A DNA stretch of 64,000 nt from Acinetobacter modestus (GCF_014636095.1 NZ_BMDV01000002.1:186001-250000), one strand, 5' to 3'. Shown: positions 53,664 through 62,466, counted from the first letter of the stretch. Notes: generated by a model from the letters alone, not told the origin. Numbers and translations: made by a program.

Positions 53664-54971
53664 CTATTTCGCTGTAAAGTTTGAAGTTACATTTTTTGCA
53701 TCTCTACGAGCATCTGGATCTTCAGGCATTGGATATGGAGCTGCATTTTGAATGGCAGCTTTAATACTTGCATCTAATTCATCATCCCCACTAGAGCGTG
53801 TGATTACAATAGATTGGACTTGTCCAGAGTCTGATAGCAAAAATCTAACACCTACAGTTTTACCACGAGAATCTAAAGGTACTTTCCATGCAGAGGAAAC
53901 TTTATTCGTAAAATCTCGTTTAGCTGTTGAAGCGATTTTTTTCACATCGGCTTTTTTCTGAGCGGCTTCTTGCTCTGCCTTTTTAGCAGCAGCGGCTTTT
54001 GCATCTGCTTCGGCTCTTTCGGTATCTGCTTTATCTTTTGCAGCTTTATCAGCAGCGGCTTTATCTTTTGCAGCTTTATCAGCAGCGGCTTTATCTTTTG
54101 CAGCTTTATCGGCAGCGGCTTTGTCTTTTGCAGCTTTATCAGCAGCGGCTTTGTCTTTTGATACTTTGTCAGCAGCGGCTTTGTCTTTAGCTGCTTTATC
54201 AGCAGCGGCTTTGTCTTTTGATGCTTTGTCAGCAGCGGCTTTGTCTTTAGCTGCTTTATCAGTAGCAGCTTTGTCTTTTGCCGTTTTATCAGCAGCAGCT
54301 TTGTCTTTTACCGCTTTATCAGCAGCGGCTTTGTCTTTTACCGCTTTATCAGCAGCGGCTTTGTCTTTAGCTGCTTTATCAGCAGCGGCTTTGTCTTTTG
54401 ATGCTTTGTCAGCAGCGGCTTTATCTTTAGCTGCTTTATCAGCGGCAGCCTTATCTTTAGCTGCTTTATCAGCAGCGGCTTTGTCTTTTGCAGCTTTATC
54501 AGCAGCAGTCTGTTCTATTTGACGTTTTGCTGCTTCATCTGCACGTTGTTTTTCGGCAATTTTGCGTTGTTCTTCTGCTTGTTTTGCTTGAGCAGCTTCT
54601 TTTGCTTTCTGTTTTTGTTCTGCTAATTGAGCTTGTTTTTGCTGCTCAGCTTTTTGTTTAGCATCAGCGAGTTGTTGTGCAGAAGGTGTAACAGGTGGGA
54701 TTGGAAGGTTTTCAGGTTGAGTATTATCAACGATTGGACTGAGTATTTCTTCTGCTTGATTTTCAGCAGTCGTTTCCTGTTCTACTGGTTTAGCCATCGG
54801 TGGTGGCAAATCTTCTGGTTTAACTAAAATTGTAGTCAGTTTTTTAGGTTGCTCAGGCGGTTTACTTAGACCTAAGAAAAGCAAGCCAACAATCGCAATT
54901 GCATGTACCCCAAGGGTAAAACCTAGCGCAATTGCATTTTGTTTAAAAGGTGGCTCTTGAAATTTTTTCAT
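53664..54971 (-). CDS. tolA: Cell envelope integrity protein TolA
   Basis: 435 residues. One N-terminal membrane helix ([15 protein letters not shown]), then a long helical arm made largely of 16 copies of a 10-residue repeat, [10 protein letters not shown] (residues 156-315), then the C-terminal domain ([38 protein letters not shown]). It links TolQR to TolB-Pal across the periplasm. The repeats make it longer than many TolA proteins and are also repeats at the DNA level. It starts 3 bases after tolR. Confidence 0.94.
   Translation of the reverse strand: MKKFQEPPFKQNAIALGFTLGVHAIAIVGLLFLGLSKPPEQPKKLTTILVKPEDLPPPMAKPVEQETTAENQAEEILSPIVDNTQPENLPIPPVTPSAQQLADAKQKAEQQKQAQLAEQKQKAKEAAQAKQAEEQRKIAEKQRADEAAKRQIEQTAADKAAKDKAAADKAAKDKAAADKAAKDKAAADKASKDKAAADKAAKDKAAADKAVKDKAAADKAVKDKAAADKTAKDKAATDKAAKDKAAADKASKDKAAADKAAKDKAAADKVSKDKAAADKAAKDKAAADKAAKDKAAADKAAKDKAAADKAAKDKADTERAEADAKAAAAKKAEQEAAQKKADVKKIASTAKRDFTNKVSSAWKVPLDSRGKTVGVRFLLSDSGQVQSIVITRSSGDDELDASIKAAIQNAAPYPMPEDPDARRDAKNVTSNFTAK
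54027..54506 (-). repeat. 30-bp tandem repeats inside tolA, 16 units
   Basis: Each unit encodes [10 protein letters not shown] with small variants (KASKDKA, KAVKDKA, KTAKDKA, KVSKDKA). Substitutions are spread over several units, so the copies are old yet uniform in length, allowing length change by recombination while keeping the frame. Confidence 0.93.
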
Positions 54972-54974
54972 AAC

Positions 54975-55427
54975 TTATTTTAATGGCTCTGTCAGTAAAC
55001 CAACTTGAGTTAAACCTGCTTCTTGTAAACTAGCCATGAGTGATACAACCTCACCATAGGGGCGAGATTTATCACCATTCACTAATACGGTGAGTTGTTT
55101 ATTTTCTTGTTCCGCTTGCTTTTGAGCATCACTCAAAATAGCTTCAAGCTGCTCAAGTGAAAGAGGTTCACTATCTTTATGATCTTGGTATTGCAAATAA
55201 ATATTGCCATCTTTGCCAATCGTTACCATTGCAGGCATATCTTTCGATTCGATAGGATTATTATTGGCTTGGGGCAGATCAACTTTGATACCGCTGGTAA
55301 TCATAGGTGCAGTGACCATGAAAATGACTAAAAGTACCAACATGACGTCAATATAGGGTACAACGTTCATATCACTTTTCAGTGGTTTTTTGATGCGTTC
55401 AAAACGCCCAGATCGTTGAATCGCCAT
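54975..55427 (-). CDS. tolR: Tol-Pal system protein TolR
   Basis: 150 residues. Short cytoplasmic N-terminus, one membrane helix with the functional Asp27 (VVPYIDVMLVLLVIFMVTAP), and a periplasmic domain ending VSLMASLQEAGLTQVGLLT. It forms the proton-driven TolQ-TolR stator and overlaps the tolQ stop by one base. Confidence 0.95.
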   Translation of the reverse strand: MAIQRSGRFERIKKPLKSDMNVVPYIDVMLVLLVIFMVTAPMITSGIKVDLPQANNNPIESKDMPAMVTIGKDGNIYLQYQDHKDSEPLSLEQLEAILSDAQKQAEQENKQLTVLVNGDKSRPYGEVVSLMASLQEAGLTQVGLLTEPLK

Positions 55428-56125
55428 TATGCATCTTCCTGTGTCGATCCAATCGCTTGACGCTGTAAAAGAGCGACCATTTCTTCTGCGAATAATGCAC
55501 GATCTGAATAAATTGATTCACCTTTCGCTGTGAAGTGGTTAAAAGCAAGCACAGCAGGAATTGCTGCAAATAAACCGATTGCCGTTGCAATAAGTGCTTC
55601 AGCAATACCCGGTGCTACGGTTGCCAAAGTAACTTGATCAACGGCAGCAAGACCAATAAAGGCATTCATAATGCCCCAAACCGTACCGAATAAGCCGATA
55701 TAAGGCGCAACAGAACCAATACTTGCAAGCGCTCCTAAACCTTGTTCTAAACCGCCTTGATCACGACTTAGACCGACACGCAGAATACGTTCAGTACCTT
55801 CAATGGTTTGATTGGTATCTGCTTTGCGTTTTTGTAGTTTAAAAAACTCACCTAAGCCTTGATAAAAAATATCTTCTAGGCCACTACGTTTGGAGTTTAA
55901 CTGAGCGTTATTGTAGAGTGTGTTTAATTCGGCACCTGACCAGAACATTTTTTGAAAATGCTCATCATCTTGAGCTGCTTTTTTAAAACCCATATGTAAT
56001 TTGGCAATTAAATACCAGCTGAAAATTGACGCTAGTAATAAGATCAACATGACCAATTGCACGACTGGGCTGGCTTGTAAAATCAGGTCAGAAATATGTA
56101 GAGAAGATTCTAAATTAGTTGCCAT
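55427..56125 (-). CDS. tolQ: Tol-Pal system protein TolQ
   Basis: 232 residues with three membrane helices (near VVQLVMLILLLASIFSWYLI, IGLFGTVWGIMNAFIGLA and ALIATAIGLFAAIPAVLAFN). The MotA/ExbB family signature is intact, including VAPGIAEALIATAIGL. It builds the pentameric ring around TolR. It lies 26 bases after ybgC on the same strand. Confidence 0.96.
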   Translation of the reverse strand: MATNLESSLHISDLILQASPVVQLVMLILLLASIFSWYLIAKLHMGFKKAAQDDEHFQKMFWSGAELNTLYNNAQLNSKRSGLEDIFYQGLGEFFKLQKRKADTNQTIEGTERILRVGLSRDQGGLEQGLGALASIGSVAPYIGLFGTVWGIMNAFIGLAAVDQVTLATVAPGIAEALIATAIGLFAAIPAVLAFNHFTAKGESIYSDRALFAEEMVALLQRQAIGSTQEDA

Positions 56126-56151
56126 AAGTCACTGTGCCGAAAAGTTTATTT

Positions 56152-56559
56152 TTAGTCCTGTGCTAATTCTTTTTGAATTAGATCACGTATTTCCTCAGGA
56201 AGTCTACGTGGCATTAACTCTTTGTTTAAACATGCCAACGTAACCTCACCTGAAGCCAGCAAGATTTCACCACGATAAATATTTTGTTGCAACACAAAAG
56301 ATGCTGCTTTACACGAAATAACACGTGCTGTAACGGTAATTAAGTCATCCATTAATATTGGACGTACATATTTCACCTGAATTTGATGTACAACGAAGTT
56401 GTAGTCTTGTTGATGCCAGTAATGATCGACGCCCGCTGCACGTAGCCATTCAGTACGTGTACGTTCCATAAAACGAATGTGATTGGCATGGTAAACGATA
56501 CCGCCTGCATCTGTATCTTCGATATATACACGAATATTAAATTCAAAATGATTAGCCAT
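56152..56559 (-). CDS. ybgC: Acyl-CoA thioesterase YbgC
   Basis: 135 residues. Hot-dog fold with the active-site motif YIEDTDAGGIVYHANHIRFM (Asp in DTD) and FMERTRTEWLRAAGV. The usual first gene of the tol-pal operon; it hydrolyses short-chain acyl-CoA or acts on phospholipid synthesis. Here a lipoprotein gene with its own terminator stands between it and ruvB, so it must have its own promoter. Confidence 0.93.
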   Translation of the reverse strand: MANHFEFNIRVYIEDTDAGGIVYHANHIRFMERTRTEWLRAAGVDHYWHQQDYNFVVHQIQVKYVRPILMDDLITVTARVISCKAASFVLQQNIYRGEILLASGEVTLACLNKELMPRRLPEEIRDLIQKELAQD

Positions 56560-56663
56560 ATCTTTAACCTATTTTTGCATACTGCTGAGCAATTGAGGGA
56601 ATGATATTGCGTCAATCAAAAGATGGGAATAGTAATAAATAACATATTGCTGTTCTTTGTTTA

Positions 56664-56690
56664 GATAAAAAGCCCTAAGGGTAGGGCTTA
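56664..56690 (-). terminator. Terminator after the AT-rich lipoprotein gene
   Basis: AAGCCCT, six-base loop, AGGGCTT, then TTTTT on the minus strand. Confidence 0.75.
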
Positions 56691-56714
56691 ATAAAAAAAG
56701 AAAATCATTTAAAT

Positions 56715-57611
56715 TTAATTGAGCTCATTCCAATCGATTATTTTAGGATAGCCACTAACTGTTATACCATTTGCATATGCACTAATTAAAGCTTGATAAT
56801 TGCTGGTATTCGAAAGCTTAATTGAATTTTTTACATTGTTGGTATCTTCAATTACAATGTCAGCATAATTAGGATAGAAAGCAATCTTATCATTATTGCT
56901 CTGAAAGCTAAGTTCACTTTTGAAGTTTACAGAGAAGACTTTATCCTCAGGGTTACCTTCGACATTTCCTTGTCCTATGATTGTAAGATTATTTGCGTTT
57001 AGTTGATAGTTATTAACAGTTAATTGTTGTGTTTCTTTTATCTCATTATCAAATGCACTTAATGCCATTTTCTTAATTTGATATTGAGCATTATTATCAC
57101 TGTATTTGCTGAGAATATTGCCATTATACGTAATGCTGTCATTATTGGGCGAGATGATTTTGAAATTTTTCAGTGTAGTCTCATAGCGTTTTGAATCTTC
57201 ATAAAGCGTTTCCTTGCTATTTACTAATCCAGAGATGGTTATAACTCTTAGACGAATTATACCGCTGTTGTCATCCTTAACATAATCCAGAAATTTACAC
57301 TTATTAAATGTAATGCTTCTATCGCTATTTTTTGTATATGATCCGTCCGAACATTTAAAGTTGCTGCCAGCATAAATATTGTAATAGAGGCTTTCAGCAA
57401 ATTCAGTACCTATTAAAAAAATGTTATTTTTCTCTTGAGATAAATTTATTATTGGTTCGTAAATAGATTCGATTGTTTCTGCTCTAGTGTAGTCTACTTT
57501 TTCTTTGGTTTGTAAAGAGTTTTCATTGTTGTTACTATCACTCCCACCACCGCAAGCTGTTAATAATACAGTGCTACCACAAAATAATGTTATTAATAAT
57601 GTATTTTTCAT
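56715..57611 (-). CDS. Hypothetical lipoprotein
   Basis: 298 residues. A lipobox (LLTAC, Cys20) is followed by GGGSDSNNN, so it is an outer or inner membrane lipoprotein with a Gly/Asn-rich start. The body is beta-rich and polar (SDGSYTKNSDRSITFNKC, IKLSNTSNYQALISAYANG). AAGGGTAGAA precedes the ATG. It is AT-rich compared with ruvB and the tol genes and lies between hairpins at 57628-57677 and 56664-56690. I recognise no family. It looks like an independent insertion in the ruvB-ybgC junction. Confidence 0.7.
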   Translation of the reverse strand: MKNTLLITLFCGSTVLLTACGGGSDSNNNENSLQTKEKVDYTRAETIESIYEPIINLSQEKNNIFLIGTEFAESLYYNIYAGSNFKCSDGSYTKNSDRSITFNKCKFLDYVKDDNSGIIRLRVITISGLVNSKETLYEDSKRYETTLKNFKIISPNNDSITYNGNILSKYSDNNAQYQIKKMALSAFDNEIKETQQLTVNNYQLNANNLTIIGQGNVEGNPEDKVFSVNFKSELSFQSNNDKIAFYPNYADIVIEDTNNVKNSIKLSNTSNYQALISAYANGITVSGYPKIIDWNELN

Positions 57612-57627
57612 TTCTACCCTTGATAAA

Positions 57628-57677
57628 ATAATGAAGTAATTAGAATAATCTGTATATTATTTTAATTACTTCATTAT
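57628..57677 (-). terminator. 22-bp hairpin between ruvB and the lipoprotein gene
   Basis: ATAATGAAGTAATTA and TAATTACTTCATTAT are an exact 15-bp inverted repeat. A G-T wobble and six further pairs extend it inward to a six-base loop. On the minus strand it stands just after ruvB. A short T-rich stretch follows, so termination is plausible. Confidence 0.6.
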
Positions 57678-57707
57678 AAGAAGTGTTTTATTAAAAATAT
57701 TTTTAAA

Positions 57708-58703
57708 TTATTCAGGCGGTGCCATACCAAACTGTAAATAAGCCATATTTGTTGCAATACGACCACGTGCAGTACGCATGACATAACCTTGTTGGATTAA
57801 ATAAGGTTCGATTACATCTTCAAGTGTTCCGCTATCTTCAGCCATCGCGGCTGCTAAAGCTTCAACACCTGTTGGACGACCTTCAAAACGCTCAAGTAAC
57901 ATACTGATATAACGACGGTCTAAAGTATCTAAACCATCTTTATCTACATTTAGCATATCTAAAGCACGTTGTGCCATCTCTTGTGTCACTTCACCCGTGC
58001 CTTTCACTTGTGCATAATCTCGAACACGACGTAATAAACGATTGGCAATACGTGGCGTACCACGTGCACGTCTAGCGATTTCAGTTGAACCTTCCTTAGT
58101 AATCGGAACATCCATAAGATTTGCCGAACGAGTGACAATATGGGTTAAATCCTCTACAGAATAGAATTCTAAACGCTGAACAATCCCAAAGCGGTCACGT
58201 AAAGGTGAGGTGAGTAGCCCCGCACGCGTTGTTGCTGCGACTAATGTAAATGGTGGCAGATCTAATTTAATTGAACGAGCAGCAGGACCTTCACCAATCA
58301 TGATATCCAGTTGATAGTCTTCCATTGCTGGATAAAGAATCTCTTCAATGACAGGAGACAGACGATGGATTTCGTCAATAAAAAGGACATCTCCTTCTTC
58401 CAAATTGGTTAGCATCGCCGCTAAATCTCCAGCTCGTTCCAATACAGGACCAGAGGTGGATTTTAAATTGCCGCCCATTTCGCGTGCGATAATATTTGCC
58501 AATGTGGTTTTACCTAAACCCGGTGGACCAAAAATCAAGGTATGGTCGAGTGCTTCACCACGACCTCGTGCAGCACCAATAAAGATTTCCATTTGCTCAC
58601 GTACCACAGGCTGACCAATATAGTCTTCAAGTGAGGTTGGGCGAATCGCACGATCAAAATGATCTTCTGGTTTTTCAGAACCACTGATTAAACGGTCTTG
58701 CAT
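57708..58703 (-). CDS. ruvB: Holliday junction helicase RuvB
   Basis: 331 residues. AAA+ motor with Walker [11 protein letters not shown], Walker [11 protein letters not shown], sensor region [18 protein letters not shown] and a winged-helix C-terminus ([20 protein letters not shown]). It drives branch migration with RuvA. 18 bases after ruvA. Confidence 0.97.
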   Translation of the reverse strand: MQDRLISGSEKPEDHFDRAIRPTSLEDYIGQPVVREQMEIFIGAARGRGEALDHTLIFGPPGLGKTTLANIIAREMGGNLKSTSGPVLERAGDLAAMLTNLEEGDVLFIDEIHRLSPVIEEILYPAMEDYQLDIMIGEGPAARSIKLDLPPFTLVAATTRAGLLTSPLRDRFGIVQRLEFYSVEDLTHIVTRSANLMDVPITKEGSTEIARRARGTPRIANRLLRRVRDYAQVKGTGEVTQEMAQRALDMLNVDKDGLDTLDRRYISMLLERFEGRPTGVEALAAAMAEDSGTLEDVIEPYLIQQGYVMRTARGRIATNMAYLQFGMAPPE

Positions 58704-58721
58704 AATGAGTTCGGTCTATCT

Positions 58722-59324
58722 TTATTTATTCAATGATTTAAGTGCAGCTCGGATAATATCACTGGCTTCGGTAAAATCAGCTTTAACAGCTTGAATCAAT
58801 TTTTGTGCTTCAAGTGGTTTGTAGCCCAGTGATTGTAAAGCGGCTTCAGCTTCGGCAACAGCAGAATTTCCAGTGAACTGTATTTGAGCGGACGCTGTAT
58901 TATTTGAAACGGTAGTGCTTGAAAATGCTTTAAAACGATCACGTAGTTCAATCATTAAACGTTCAGCTGTTTTAGTACCAACTCCTGGGACTTTGACTAG
59001 TGTTTTTACATCACCATGTTCAACAGTATGGATGAGCATGTCCACGCTCAAGGTCGAAAGAATACCGAGCGCCATTTTAGGGCCGACACCATTGACCTTG
59101 AGTAAAGTACGGAAAATGATTTTCTCTTGCGCATCACTAAAACCATATAGTTGCTGTGCATCTTCTCGAACCACCAAATGTGTCCATAAAGTGACTTTCT
59201 GTCCTTTTTGTAATTGGCAAAATGTCGAAAGTGGTGTGTCAATTTCATAGCCCACACCATTTACATTAAGCAATACGGTTGGGGCTTCTAAGGCAAACAC
59301 CTCGCCAATTAAACATCCGATCAT
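58722..59324 (-). CDS. ruvA: Holliday junction protein RuvA
   Basis: 200 residues from ATG 59324 (MIGCLIGEVFALEAPTVLLN). Domain I has the OB fold, domain II the helix-hairpin-helix motifs (LLKVNGVGPKMALGIL, LVKVPGVGTKTAERLM), and domain III a UBA-like helical bundle (AEAALQSLGYKPLEAQKLI). A GTG four codons upstream is possible but MIG is the usual start. Operon with ruvB. Confidence 0.96.
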   Translation of the reverse strand: MIGCLIGEVFALEAPTVLLNVNGVGYEIDTPLSTFCQLQKGQKVTLWTHLVVREDAQQLYGFSDAQEKIIFRTLLKVNGVGPKMALGILSTLSVDMLIHTVEHGDVKTLVKVPGVGTKTAERLMIELRDRFKAFSSTTVSNNTASAQIQFTGNSAVAEAEAALQSLGYKPLEAQKLIQAVKADFTEASDIIRAALKSLNK

Positions 59325-59350
59325 CGCGTCTTTCACTTATTTGTTAATGG

Positions 59351-59995
59351 TTAAATAGTAGTTGCCATTTGTTCTAAACGCAAAATGGCTTTTAGGGTTT
59401 CTTTACGATTTCGTGTGGATTTTATCCAAGCAGGTAAACGTGAGAAGTAACTGCGATTGTAGTTGGGGAACTTGCGTTCTCTTAAATTTGCAGATATATA
59501 CGCTTTTAAGCAATTTAACTGTTCGATGTTATATACAAAAATAAGTCCATGCCGTGTTTCGGTTGCCAAATATAAACGATAAGCAAAATATGGGTCGAGA
59601 CTGACTTCATAGCTATGTTCTCGCCAAATTTGAAAGGGTTGAGGATAAATCTGTCGTTGTATAAGACAAAAATTGCATGTGAGCTTAATGGCTGACGGGA
59701 TAAAACAAATTTTGGGATAATATTGATGACATATGAATTTGCCTTGTCTACATGTACATTTTTCATCAATATGCAGATAAGCACCTGCAAAATAGCCTAA
59801 GTTATTTTCTTGCTGAGCTTGCTGATCAAAACTTTTACAACAAAATTGACAGCTAAAAACAGCTTTCTTTTCCAATGAATCAGTTTGTTTCTGTTGAAAG
59901 ATAATTGCATGTTTATGGCAAAAAGGGCATTCGACAAAAATGGGAGATTCTGTAAAGGAATATGGAGAAATTCCTTGATCAACAAATCTATCCAT
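59351..59995 (-). CDS. Zinc-ribbon protein of unknown function, coupled to dgt
   Basis: 214 residues. Two CxxC pairs (VECPFCHKH and FSCQFCCKS) make one likely zinc ribbon. More cysteines (EKCTCRQGKFICHQYYP, KLTCNFCLIQRQ) suggest a second metal site. The C-terminal third is basic (RERKFPNYNRSYFSRLP, WIKSTRNRKETLKAILR), which fits nucleic acid binding. Its ATG overlaps the dgt stop by one base, so translation is coupled. No named family is recognised. Its place between dgt and ruvAB suggests a DNA-related role, an inference. Confidence 0.62.
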   Translation of the reverse strand: MDRFVDQGISPYSFTESPIFVECPFCHKHAIIFQQKQTDSLEKKAVFSCQFCCKSFDQQAQQENNLGYFAGAYLHIDEKCTCRQGKFICHQYYPKICFIPSAIKLTCNFCLIQRQIYPQPFQIWREHSYEVSLDPYFAYRLYLATETRHGLIFVYNIEQLNCLKAYISANLRERKFPNYNRSYFSRLPAWIKSTRNRKETLKAILRLEQMATTI

Positions 59996-61335
59996 CAGAA
60001 AAAACCTACTTTATTTCCCTGTAACTCTTGCGCCAAGCTATAGGCTTGGTGATCTGAGAACTTACTAATAATATCTAGAACTTGCATAATATTATTATAG
60101 TGGTTGTTTTGTAGATTTACGCCTGAATGTTGCAAAATTGACATCAAACGTTGCTCTTTAAAGCTTAAGGTCTTATGTGGCATGGTTAATGGGATAAATG
60201 CATCCAAAATCGTTTGTAGGCTTTGATGCGCAATAATTTCTAAACCAGATTTTTGAGGATGTTCAAAAATTCGATCTCTAGCAAGATTCTTCGCTGTTTG
60301 AATACCTGTTTCAATATCGGGTGAGCAATATTGCAACAGACTGCCTTTAAGCTGACCCGTTAAAATTTCATAATGATGTTTAGCAAAAGCAGTAGTGACT
60401 TCATCGACAAGACGTTTCATTACACGCCCACGCAAAGCTGCGATTTTTTGTTGCCATGTGGTATGGGGTAAATGCAACTCTTCAGGACGACCAAAGTCGG
60501 CGATCAAATTTAGAAAAATGGGCTCAACTTCTTCATAACTGAGCATATTGAGGATGATGCCATCTTCTAAGTCAATTAAGGCATAACACATATCATCCGC
60601 AGCTTCTAATAAATAAGTGAGCGGATGACGGCAATAATGATATTCACCGAGTTGAATTAAGCCGAGCTGTTCAGCTAACTGTTTTAAAATTTCCTTTTCA
60701 GATTGATAACAACCAAACTTTGCTCTTTTATGTGAGGGAGTATCACCTTGTTCCTCAATGGTTTTTGACAGCCAAGGATATTTTAAATAAGCGCCGAGTG
60801 TGGCACAGGTCAAACGCATACCACCATCATCAGGATGATAATCAATACGGCTGAGTAGACGCAGTCCTTGAGCATTGCCTTCAAATTGACGTACATCAGC
60901 TTCTTCTTCAGGTGTGAGTTTGGTCAAAAAATCTCGATGTGATGCATCATCAAACCATTCACGAATCGCATATTCACCTGCATGGCCAAATGGGGGATTC
61001 CCAATATCATGCGCCAGACAGGCGGCTTGGATAATCGCACCGACATCTGCTGGGGAAATCCACATTGGTAATTCATCTTTGATTTTTTCTGCGGCTAACA
61101 TGCCCAATGAGCGACCAATACAAGAGACCTCAAGTGAATGGGTTAAGCGCGTATGAATGCCATCATGTTGAGTCAGTGGGTGAACCTGAGTTTTTCTATT
61201 TAGCTGACGAAAACTTTGGGAAAATATAATTCTGTCATAATCTTTGTGGAAAGGGCTTCGAGCCAATTCTGTACTACTTTTTTTACTGCCTAAACGAATT
61301 GCAGAAAGCAATTCCAACCAACGCATTTGTTCCAT
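59995..61335 (-). CDS. dgt: Deoxyguanosinetriphosphate triphosphohydrolase-like protein
   Basis: 446 residues of the dGTPase-type HD family. DYDRIIFSQSFRQLNRKTQV near the start; HD residues in RLTHSLEVSCIGRSLG and CLAHDIGNPPFGHAGEYAI; EAADDMCYALIDLEDGI further on. It splits a dNTP to the nucleoside and triphosphate. It heads the transcript toward the zinc-ribbon gene and ruvAB. Start ATG 61335, or 61326. No strong ribosome binding site is visible. Confidence 0.88.
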   Translation of the reverse strand: MEQMRWLELLSAIRLGSKKSSTELARSPFHKDYDRIIFSQSFRQLNRKTQVHPLTQHDGIHTRLTHSLEVSCIGRSLGMLAAEKIKDELPMWISPADVGAIIQAACLAHDIGNPPFGHAGEYAIREWFDDASHRDFLTKLTPEEEADVRQFEGNAQGLRLLSRIDYHPDDGGMRLTCATLGAYLKYPWLSKTIEEQGDTPSHKRAKFGCYQSEKEILKQLAEQLGLIQLGEYHYCRHPLTYLLEAADDMCYALIDLEDGIILNMLSYEEVEPIFLNLIADFGRPEELHLPHTTWQQKIAALRGRVMKRLVDEVTTAFAKHHYEILTGQLKGSLLQYCSPDIETGIQTAKNLARDRIFEHPQKSGLEIIAHQSLQTILDAFIPLTMPHKTLSFKEQRLMSILQHSGVNLQNNHYNNIMQVLDIISKFSDHQAYSLAQELQGNKVGFF

Positions 61336-61512
61336 TCATCATTATTCACTATGAGTTCAAGATCATCATGCCAAAAAAAAGATTAAAGCACTAGAGCAGG
61401 GCGACATGGTTTGGCGTTTAAAATTTTTGCGTCTGCGTTAGGATTGTTGTGTGCATACCTTGAAGTGAAAATAGTAAATTTTGTTAAAAGGTTAGCTAGT
61501 TTGGCATTCCAT

Positions 61513-61911
61513 CGTACAGCGGTGGAACGAGGCAAATATATGGTAGATAAGTAAATGACGGTATTAAGTGTGGGTGATAATGAAGAAGTAATACACTTTT
61601 TTATGGGAGTTAGCTCTCATTTTGAATCGGTTTTTAAAAACTCTCAATTGGATGTTAATTCTTTAATTAATAGTTATTATTCTAAATTTACAAATGAGTG
61701 TTTTGTAGGGATTTATGGCCTGGTGCCTGAGAATCAAGAACTTTGGGAGCATTGGGGATATTTTGAAGTTGCACTTAGAGTTTATTATTATGAGGTTTTA
61801 AATCATACTCCAGATAAATTGGCTTATATTAAATGGTTGAATAATTTTATAGAAGAATATAGAACAAGACAGATTTAATTATGGCTGTTTGCCTCGTTCC
61901 ATCGTTGTACG
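61513..61911. repeat. 24-bp imperfect inverted repeats enclosing a small gene
   Basis: The left copy is 61513-61536 and the right copy 61888-61911. Reverse complementing the right gives 22 of 24 matches (differences at positions 7 and 10). The shared core is TGGAACGAGGCAAA. The left copy lies 18 bases before the ATG of the enclosed gene, and the right copy starts nine bases after its stop. The left copy itself overlaps a small palindrome (TTCCATCG ... CGGTGGAA). A third, weaker copy in direct orientation is at 62000-62015. Confidence 0.85.
61555..61878 (+). CDS. Hypothetical small protein, immunity-like
   Basis: 107 residues, acidic and helical, rich in aromatic residues (SYYSKFTNECFVGIYGLVPE, WEHWGYFEVALRVYYYEVLN). 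No signal peptide. No named family is recognised. Its size, acidity and place next to toxin-like debris resemble an immunity protein, but that is inference. The ribosome binding site is weak (AAGTAA before ATG). The gene is enclosed by inverted repeats. Confidence 0.5.
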   Translation: MTVLSVGDNEEVIHFFMGVSSHFESVFKNSQLDVNSLINSYYSKFTNECFVGIYGLVPENQELWEHWGYFEVALRVYYYEVLNHTPDKLAYIKWLNNFIEEYRTRQI

Positions 61912-62466
61912 GTAAAGCGTTAAATTGGTTTGTTTATGATTTTAACTAAAATTTATTTAACTCACTCATAACTCAGTTTGTCTCACTTTGATAGTTATTC
62001 GGTGAAACGAAGCAACAAGATTATTATAGCCTATCTGTTTCAGTGATTGAGGAGGAGTTAAAAGCTGCGTCCAAAATGTGGGTAAGGTGGCATTCGGAAA
62101 GCAATGATCAGAAAAATAGAGATGGCTATTTTTGTTTGTCAGGAGCGTGAGGCAACATAGTTTTCAGCTGACGAAATTAAGGCGAGAGGGTTTATTGATT
62201 TTGGCACCCGCATGGAAGAGGTCGAGTTGGAGCCCTATGGGATAAGTTGAAGGGTGAAATTTTCTCTACATATCAAAGTAAATGAATTGTTACGAATAAA
62301 GTAAAATTGAGAAAGCTACAATAAATTAAGTGAGTTGAGATAGAAAACACTGATTTTTAAGATGGATATGTCTAGCTGAAAGAAGGCTTTCACAGTAGAA
62401 TATGCGCTCTCTCATAAGTCACATTGTGGTAGGTTCGTTAGACCCGCCCGTGGAGCCAAAGTCAAC
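61879..62466. other. Accessory gap between the small gene and purL
   Basis: About 590 bases without an intact gene: the right inverted repeat (61888-61911), a third core copy (62000-62015), the decayed remnant (61995-62285), and then an AT-rich purL leader. GTGGAGCC at about 62449-62456 serves as a loose purL ribosome binding site. No tRNA or terminator was found. Confidence 0.6.
61995..62285 (+). pseudogene. Decayed coding remnant, possibly the C-terminal end of a polymorphic toxin
   Basis: An open stretch (61995-62150) reads GETKQQDYYSLSVSVIEEEL and on to DGYFCLSGA. In a shifted frame (62164-62202) it reads SADEIKARGFIDF, and back in the first frame (62202-62285) WHPHGRGRVGALWDKLKGEI, then FSTYQSK and a stop. 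The three pieces would join into one protein if two frameshifts and a stop were undone. The sequence type resembles the C-terminal domains of secreted toxins; that comparison is from memory. There is no start codon and no ribosome binding site for the whole. Confidence 0.45.

Noticed and set aside
54121..54522. Long plus-strand open frame rich in Ala, Leu and Ser opposite tolA
   Set aside because: It is the antisense of the repeated TolA arm. The repetition keeps stops away in several frames, and there is no ribosome binding site or family signature.
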